This document shows, piece by piece, positions 5,860 through 9,609 of a DNA stretch of 9,609 nucleotides. Source of the stretch: an uncultured Clostridia bacterium (GTDB lineage Bacteria; Bacillota; Clostridia; UMGS1883); assembly GCA_947624455.1 (NCBI GenBank), contig CANQKL010000054.1, forward strand, positions 1 through 9,609, in the 5' to 3' direction. Both the position numbers and the translations under genes were made by a program. The notes under the pieces were generated by a model. The model saw only the letters and a program-made list of their open reading frames with translations, made no database searches and was not told the origin of the DNA. Within the stretch, counting starts at the first letter, position 1. Each line of letters begins with the position of its first letter.

Positions 5860-7828
5860 GAGAGCTTACGGCAACGAGAGCATAACCATGCTCAAAGGCC
5901 CCGACAAGGTCAGAAAACGCCCCGGAGTAATATTCGGCAGCGACGGCCTTGAGGGCTGCGAGCACAGCGTTTTTGAAATAATAAGCAATTCCATAGACGA
6001 GGCCAAGGAGGGCCACGGCAGCGTCATAGAGGTGGTGCGTTACGCCGACAACTCCATCGAGGTCATCGACCACGGACGGGGCTGCCCGGTGGAGTGGAAC
6101 CCCAAGGAGGAGCGTTATAACTGGGAGCTGGTGTTCTGCGAGATGTACGCCGGGGGAAAGTACGACAAGGGCGAGGACGAGAGCTATCTTTACTCTCTGG
6201 GCCTGAACGGCCTGGGCCTGTGCGCCACCCAGTTCTCCTCGGAATACATGGACGTGGTCATACACCGGGACGGCTTCGAGTACAAGCTCTTTTTCCAGAA
6301 GGGCGAAAATGTGGGCGGCCTGTTCAGAGAGGAAAAAAAGTACCGTTCCACCGGCACATCAATCAAATGGAAGCCCGATCTGGAGGTTTTTACCGACATC
6401 GACATACCGCTGGAGTTCTTTCAGGACAGCCTCAAGCGTCAGGCCGTGGTCAACGCCGGACTGACCTTTAAGCTTACCTACCACACCGGCGAGGGCGTTC
6501 AAAAATTTGAGTATAAGTATGACAACGGCATTGTGGACTATGTGGGCGAGCTGGCGGGAGAAAATACTCTGAGTTCCACGGCCTTTTACAGCGGCGAGCG
6601 CAAGGGCCGCGACCGGGCGGATATGCCGGAGTACAAGTTGAAAATAAGCTTCGCCTTCGCCTTTTCCAACGAGACGCAGCGGATAGAGTACTACCACAAC
6701 AGCAGCTTCCTCGAACACGGCGGCGCTCCGGAAAAGGCCGCCAAAAGCGCCTTTGTTTCCGCTATCGACGCCTGGCTGAAGCAGAACAACCGCTACGGCA
6801 AAAACGAAAGCAAGATAACTTGGAACGACGTTACCGACAGCCTTGTGCTGGTGACCAATTGCTTTTCCACCACGGTCAGCTACGAGAATCAGACCAAAAA
6901 AAGCATCACCAACAAGTTCATTCAGGAGGCCATGACCGAGTTCATCCGCCACAGCATGGAGGTCTATTTCATCGAGAACAAGCCCGAGGCCGAGCGCATC
7001 GGCGCTCAGGTGCTGCTCAACAAGCGCAGCCGCGAGACTGCCGAAAAGACCCGCACCAACATGAAAAAGAAGCTCAGCTCCACCATGGATGTGACCAATC
7101 GGGTCAAGAAATTTGTGGACTGCCGCAGCAAGGATGTAAACGAACGGGAGCTTTACATAGTGGAGGGCGACAGCGCCAAGGGCAGCGTGGTGCTGGGCCG
7201 GGACGCGGGCTTCCAGGCGGTGATGCCCATTCGAGGGAAGATCCTCAACTGCTTTAAGGCCGATTACGACAAGATCTTCGCCAGCCCCATCATTACCGAC
7301 TTGATAAAGGTGTTGGGCTGCGGAATAGAGGTCAAGACCAAGGCCAACAAGGAGTTCGCCGACTTTGACATGAACAATCTGCGGTGGAACAAGATCATCA
7401 TTTGCACCGACGCGGACTTTGACGGCTATCACATCCGCACTCTGGTCATAACCATGATATACAGCCTCATCCCAACTTTGATAAAGGAGGGCAGGGTCTA
7501 TATCGCCGAATCCCCTCTGTTTGAGATAAATTACAGGGATAAGACCTATTTTGCGTATAACGAAAAGGAAAAGGCTGAAATTTTATCTAAACTGCCGGAC
7601 AAGGGAGTGGACATTCAGCGGAGCAAGGGACTGGGCGAAAACGAGCCTGAGATGATGAGCCGAACCACCATGAATCCCAAGACCCGCCGCCTTATTCAGA
7701 TAATGCCCGAGGACGCGGCGGCCACGGCGGCTATGTTCGACCTGCTGTTAGGGGATAACCTGGCGGGACGGAAAGATTTTATCGCCGAGAACGGCAGCAA
7801 GTATATTGACCTGACGGACGTTTCCTGA
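5852..7828 (+). CDS. Type IIA DNA topoisomerase B subunit, GyrB/ParE-like paralogue
   Basis: A 658-residue ATPase/TOPRIM subunit of the kind that, with an A subunit, changes DNA supercoiling or decatenates chromosomes. The GHKL ATPase site has Glu42 and Asn46 in FEIISNSIDEA, Asp73 in VIDHGRG and Lys103 in AGGKYD. The lid reads LGLNGLGLCATQ where GyrB has GGLHGVGxSVVNALS, a clear divergence. The transducer lysine lies in ENQTKKS (345-351). The TOPRIM domain has EGDSAKG (438-444), TDADFDG (519-525) and QRSKGLGE (589-596), so the metal-binding Glu438, Asp520 and Asp522 are present. Length matches ParE rather than E. coli GyrB. The start is TTG: an in-frame TAA at 5822 and GGAAGGA 10 bases before TTG leave no better choice. 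No A-subunit gene follows; an opposite-strand gene converges. It resembles the second GyrB-like protein of Clostridia rather than the housekeeping gyrase (inference). Confidence 0.9.
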   Translation: MAKRAYGNESITMLKGPDKVRKRPGVIFGSDGLEGCEHSVFEIISNSIDEAKEGHGSVIEVVRYADNSIEVIDHGRGCPVEWNPKEERYNWELVFCEMYAGGKYDKGEDESYLYSLGLNGLGLCATQFSSEYMDVVIHRDGFEYKLFFQKGENVGGLFREEKKYRSTGTSIKWKPDLEVFTDIDIPLEFFQDSLKRQAVVNAGLTFKLTYHTGEGVQKFEYKYDNGIVDYVGELAGENTLSSTAFYSGERKGRDRADMPEYKLKISFAFAFSNETQRIEYYHNSSFLEHGGAPEKAAKSAFVSAIDAWLKQNNRYGKNESKITWNDVTDSLVLVTNCFSTTVSYENQTKKSITNKFIQEAMTEFIRHSMEVYFIENKPEAERIGAQVLLNKRSRETAEKTRTNMKKKLSSTMDVTNRVKKFVDCRSKDVNERELYIVEGDSAKGSVVLGRDAGFQAVMPIRGKILNCFKADYDKIFASPIITDLIKVLGCGIEVKTKANKEFADFDMNNLRWNKIIICTDADFDGYHIRTLVITMIYSLIPTLIKEGRVYIAESPLFEINYRDKTYFAYNEKEKAEILSKLPDKGVDIQRSKGLGENEPEMMSRTTMNPKTRRLIQIMPEDAAATAAMFDLLLGDNLAGRKDFIAENGSKYIDLTDVS

Positions 7829-7834
7829 CGGACG
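7811..7834. repeat. Short direct repeat spanning the topoisomerase stop codon
   Basis: CTGACGGACG occurs at 7811-7820 and again at 7825-7834, separated by TTTC. The TGA stop (7826-7828) is inside the second copy. The 14-base period is out of phase with the codons, so a small duplication may have created the present C-terminus. Confidence 0.5.
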
Positions 7835-7857
7835 ATTAGCGGCGGCAATTAGAAATG

Positions 7858-7878
7858 TTGGGGTAATTATTGGGGTAA
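7858..7878. repeat. Pair of 9-base direct repeats between converging genes
   Basis: TTGGGGTAA occurs at 7858-7866 and 7870-7878, a 12-base period, in an otherwise AT-rich spacer. It could be a binding site for a DNA-binding protein or a chance duplication. Between converging genes it is not in an obvious promoter. Confidence 0.35.
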
Positions 7879-7931
7879 ATTTAATATTCTAAGTATATTT
7901 ACAATTCCATGTACCGTTACCGTAAATTTGT

Positions 7932-7960
7932 GTAGGCGGGAGCGCGATGCGCTCCCCTAC
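7932..7960. repeat. REP-like palindrome bounded by GTAG/CTAC
   Basis: GGGAGCGC (7938-7945) and GCGCTCCC (7949-7956) pair perfectly around GAT. GTAG (7932-7935) and CTAC (7957-7960) extend the stem across a bulged GC. Palindromes with GTAGGGGCG-like ends are commonly dispersed between genes in Bacillota and cyanobacteria. Only this copy is in the window, so its repeated nature is inferred. Confidence 0.5.
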
Positions 7961-7986
7961 GGAGAAAAGGCTGATATTTAGTGCTA

Positions 7987-8015
7987 AAACGGGTCTCCAT
8001 TACGGAGACCCGTTT
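7987..8015. terminator. Terminator between the converging topoisomerase and M56-like genes
   Basis: AAACGGGTCTCC (7987-7998) and GGAGACCCGTTT (8004-8015) form a perfect 12-pair stem with loop ATTAC. The minus-strand gene ends only 5 bases away at 8021, and on that strand the stem runs into GTTTTAGC, so it is best read as that gene's terminator. On the plus strand it ends in GTTTGACAATT and may also stop the topoisomerase transcript. Confidence 0.8.
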
Positions 8016-8020
8016 GACAA

Positions 8021-9609
8021 TTATTGTATATTTGCTATCTCGGGCAGGAGAGAAGGGCCGTCATAGGGTACGTAATCTATGCTTGAGCCTTGGTCTATCT
8101 CCTCCATGAGCTGACCCGTAAAGAACGACACGCCCTCGGGCAGATCAAGGCCCCTATCATCCCCCTCCACAAGGTAGCGGCCATCGTCGCTGTACAGGCG
8201 GAACGTGCCGTTATCCAGCAGAGTAAACGTGCCGTCAAAGGCGTCGATACGGATTGCGTCGGAGTCTTTATAGAACTTTTCCACGAAAAACCTTGAGCGG
8301 AAGCCGCTATCGGTCACATCGGCGGCTTTTATTCCCCGTTCGATGGGCGTGAAAACGCGGACAGAATTGCCGTCCTCCAAGGAAAACCACAGCCCCAGAT
8401 TGGCGGCTTGGGTGTCGGGGGCGATGCTGACATAGGGCGTATCGTAAAGGCCAGTGACCCTAAGCCCCCCAAGCCTGGCGGCGCGGGGAGTAAGGCCGCG
8501 CCGAGCCGCGCCATTCATGAGGCCGACGTTATATACGCTGGAACTGGGCCAAAAATCGACGACGCAGGACAGGCAGTCCTCCACGTTTACGAACATGGCG
8601 CCGTAATCGCTGGCGGAGGGCATATCGTTGATGTAACCGGTTTGACCGGAAACAACGGTATTGCCGTCCAGCTTTACGGTGAACAGGCCCTCAAGATCCT
8701 TGCCGTCGTTGAACGTCCTGACCGCCCGGTCAAGGACGACCTCAAGGTCTCTCTCGCCGTCGGCCTCGCCCTCGAGCCGGGTACTTAGGCGGAAGCCCGT
8801 GCGCTGACCGCTCCGAGAGACGACGGCCAGGGAATTTGACTCGTTGTAGACCCCGTCCCCTTTGTCGCCGCCCATGATGGACAGACCGTAAATTTCAACG
8901 CTGTCACAGCGGTACTCGTCCCTGAGATTGTCATAGACTGTCATGCTCACATTGTTGAACTTACGGGTGGAATGTTCCCGCTCCACGGTTTTGTTGCGCT
9001 CCGTCTCGATGTCCCTGAGAACGGTCAGCAGCTCATAGGGCGCCCATACCTCTCCGTCTCTGAGTATGGCGGCGTGTTCAAGCCCGTAAAGGGAGCCGTC
9101 GGCCATTATTCCCGCCTGGCCCACATAGAACTCCGCCCTCCACTCCGGCGCGGTCTGCTCGTAAACGTTAGGGACGCTCCCGTGGGACAGCTCCGAGGCC
9201 CAGACCTCGAGAGTGATCTTCCCATCGTCATAGCTTACCTGATCCTCCCGAAAGCTGTCCTGGGGGCTATAGCCGGTGAGGGAGCCGCCGGAGCGCGAGA
9301 AAAGGAACTCCTTGAGGTTTATGTACAGTTCGCCGTCGATGTACAAGGGCTTTTCGGCCCGGTAATAGCCGATGAGGGCATAGCTCCGGTTGAACAGGCT
9401 GCTGAGGGCGGGGGCGGCGCTGTCCGCCAACGCCACTGAGCCAAGCCCCAGACACAGGGCCAAAATGGCGGATATGACGGTCAAAAATACGTTTCTTTTG
9501 GGTTTCTTCATGATAAGCTTAAGTCTCCTTTGCAGTTGTTTTTTGTTCCTGGCCATGTTTTCCGACAGGATAGGCGCGCTTTGGCAGGCCATGTTCAGCA
9601 GCAAGGTTC
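8021..9609 (-). CDS. M56 (BlaR1/MecR1-like) membrane protein, C-terminal part with large unrecognised extracellular domain (5' partial)
   Basis: The frame is open to the right edge of the window (first full codon 9607-9605) and stops with TAA at 8021-8023. From TTG at 9604 there are 527 residues. The start of the fragment, LLNMACQSAPILSENMARNK followed by KKQLQRRLKLIMKKPKRN, reads like the end of an M56 metallopeptidase domain in BlaR1-type receptors. A membrane helix (about 39-60) and then a roughly 465-residue extracellular region follow. That region lacks the SxxK, SxN and KTG motifs of a penicillin sensor. The segments PLYIDGELYINLKEFL (86-101) and ILRDGEVWAPYELLTVL (180-196) vaguely resemble stalk-type domains. 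M56 proteins sense a signal outside and cleave a BlaI-type repressor inside; the HExxH motif would lie beyond the window. The alternative is a secreted protein starting at ATG 9511, supported by AAGGAGA at 9524-9530. Confidence 0.6.
   Translation of the reverse strand, partial: TLLLNMACQSAPILSENMARNKKQLQRRLKLIMKKPKRNVFLTVISAILALCLGLGSVALADSAAPALSSLFNRSYALIGYYRAEKPLYIDGELYINLKEFLFSRSGGSLTGYSPQDSFREDQVSYDDGKITLEVWASELSHGSVPNVYEQTAPEWRAEFYVGQAGIMADGSLYGLEHAAILRDGEVWAPYELLTVLRDIETERNKTVEREHSTRKFNNVSMTVYDNLRDEYRCDSVEIYGLSIMGGDKGDGVYNESNSLAVVSRSGQRTGFRLSTRLEGEADGERDLEVVLDRAVRTFNDGKDLEGLFTVKLDGNTVVSGQTGYINDMPSASDYGAMFVNVEDCLSCVVDFWPSSSVYNVGLMNGAARRGLTPRAARLGGLRVTGLYDTPYVSIAPDTQAANLGLWFSLEDGNSVRVFTPIERGIKAADVTDSGFRSRFFVEKFYKDSDAIRIDAFDGTFTLLDNGTFRLYSDDGRYLVEGDDRGLDLPEGVSFFTGQLMEEIDQGSSIDYVPYDGPSLLPEIANIQ

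Noticed and set aside
6359..7432. Minus-strand open frame of 357 codons within the topoisomerase gene
   Set aside because: It is a shadow of a GC-rich coding sequence; the plus strand carries all catalytic motifs.
1..9609. CRISPR array, tRNA or rRNA genes, or complete insertion sequences
   Set aside because: No regularly spaced repeats, no tRNA or rRNA signatures and no transposase-like protein were seen.

Overview
The window looks like chromosomal DNA of a GC-rich, gut-type Clostridia (Oscillospiraceae/Lachnospiraceae-like Bacillota). The reasons are strong AGGAGG-type ribosome binding sites, a near-consensus sigma-A promoter, a stand-alone TSCPD protein of the TIGR03905 type, a secreted enzyme with a copper-amine-oxidase-like 'stalk' domain, an M56 (BlaR1-like) sensor fragment, and palindromic intergenic repeats. 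This assignment is inference; no rRNA or tRNA is present to confirm it.

Layout. Positions 1-1192 (+) hold the end of a sugar operon: the C-terminus of an L-fucose/L-arabinose-type isomerase, a complete L-ribulose-5-phosphate 4-epimerase (araD), and a small four-cysteine TSCPD protein, closed by a clear intrinsic terminator. Positions 1241-1557 carry no convincing gene but contain a dense series of perfect or near-perfect hairpins with an enclosing long-range stem, a candidate structured RNA or leader. Positions 1558-3678 (+) encode a secreted three-domain protein: a GH88/GH105-type unsaturated uronyl hydrolase domain, a stalk domain and an F5/8C (discoidin/CBM32-like) domain. Positions 3679-4009 are filled by two adjacent inverted-repeat elements and a long hairpin that probably ends hflX.

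Positions 4010-5275 (-) encode the ribosome-associated GTPase HflX, with its own promoter. Divergent from it, 5425-7828 (+) is a two-gene unit: a 144-residue multi-pass membrane protein of unknown function, overlapped by 8 bases by a 658-residue type IIA topoisomerase B subunit (GyrB/ParE-like) that starts at TTG. No A subunit follows. Positions 7829-8020 hold direct repeats, a REP-like palindrome and a terminator shared by converging genes. Positions 8021-9609 (-) are the C-terminal part of a membrane protein that runs off the window. The sequence before its transmembrane helix reads like the end of an M56/BlaR1 metallopeptidase, and the long extracellular part does not look like a penicillin-binding domain.

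How they work together. The isomerase, AraD and the secreted uronyl hydrolase fit use of plant cell-wall sugars (pectin or arabinan side chains), although a terminator separates the first two from the third. HflX, the topoisomerase unit and the M56-like sensor look like unrelated neighbours. The parts most worth a second look are the structured region at 1256-1496, the orphan topoisomerase with its coupled membrane protein, the M56-like sensor with an unrecognised extracellular domain, and the paired repeat elements after the hydrolase gene.
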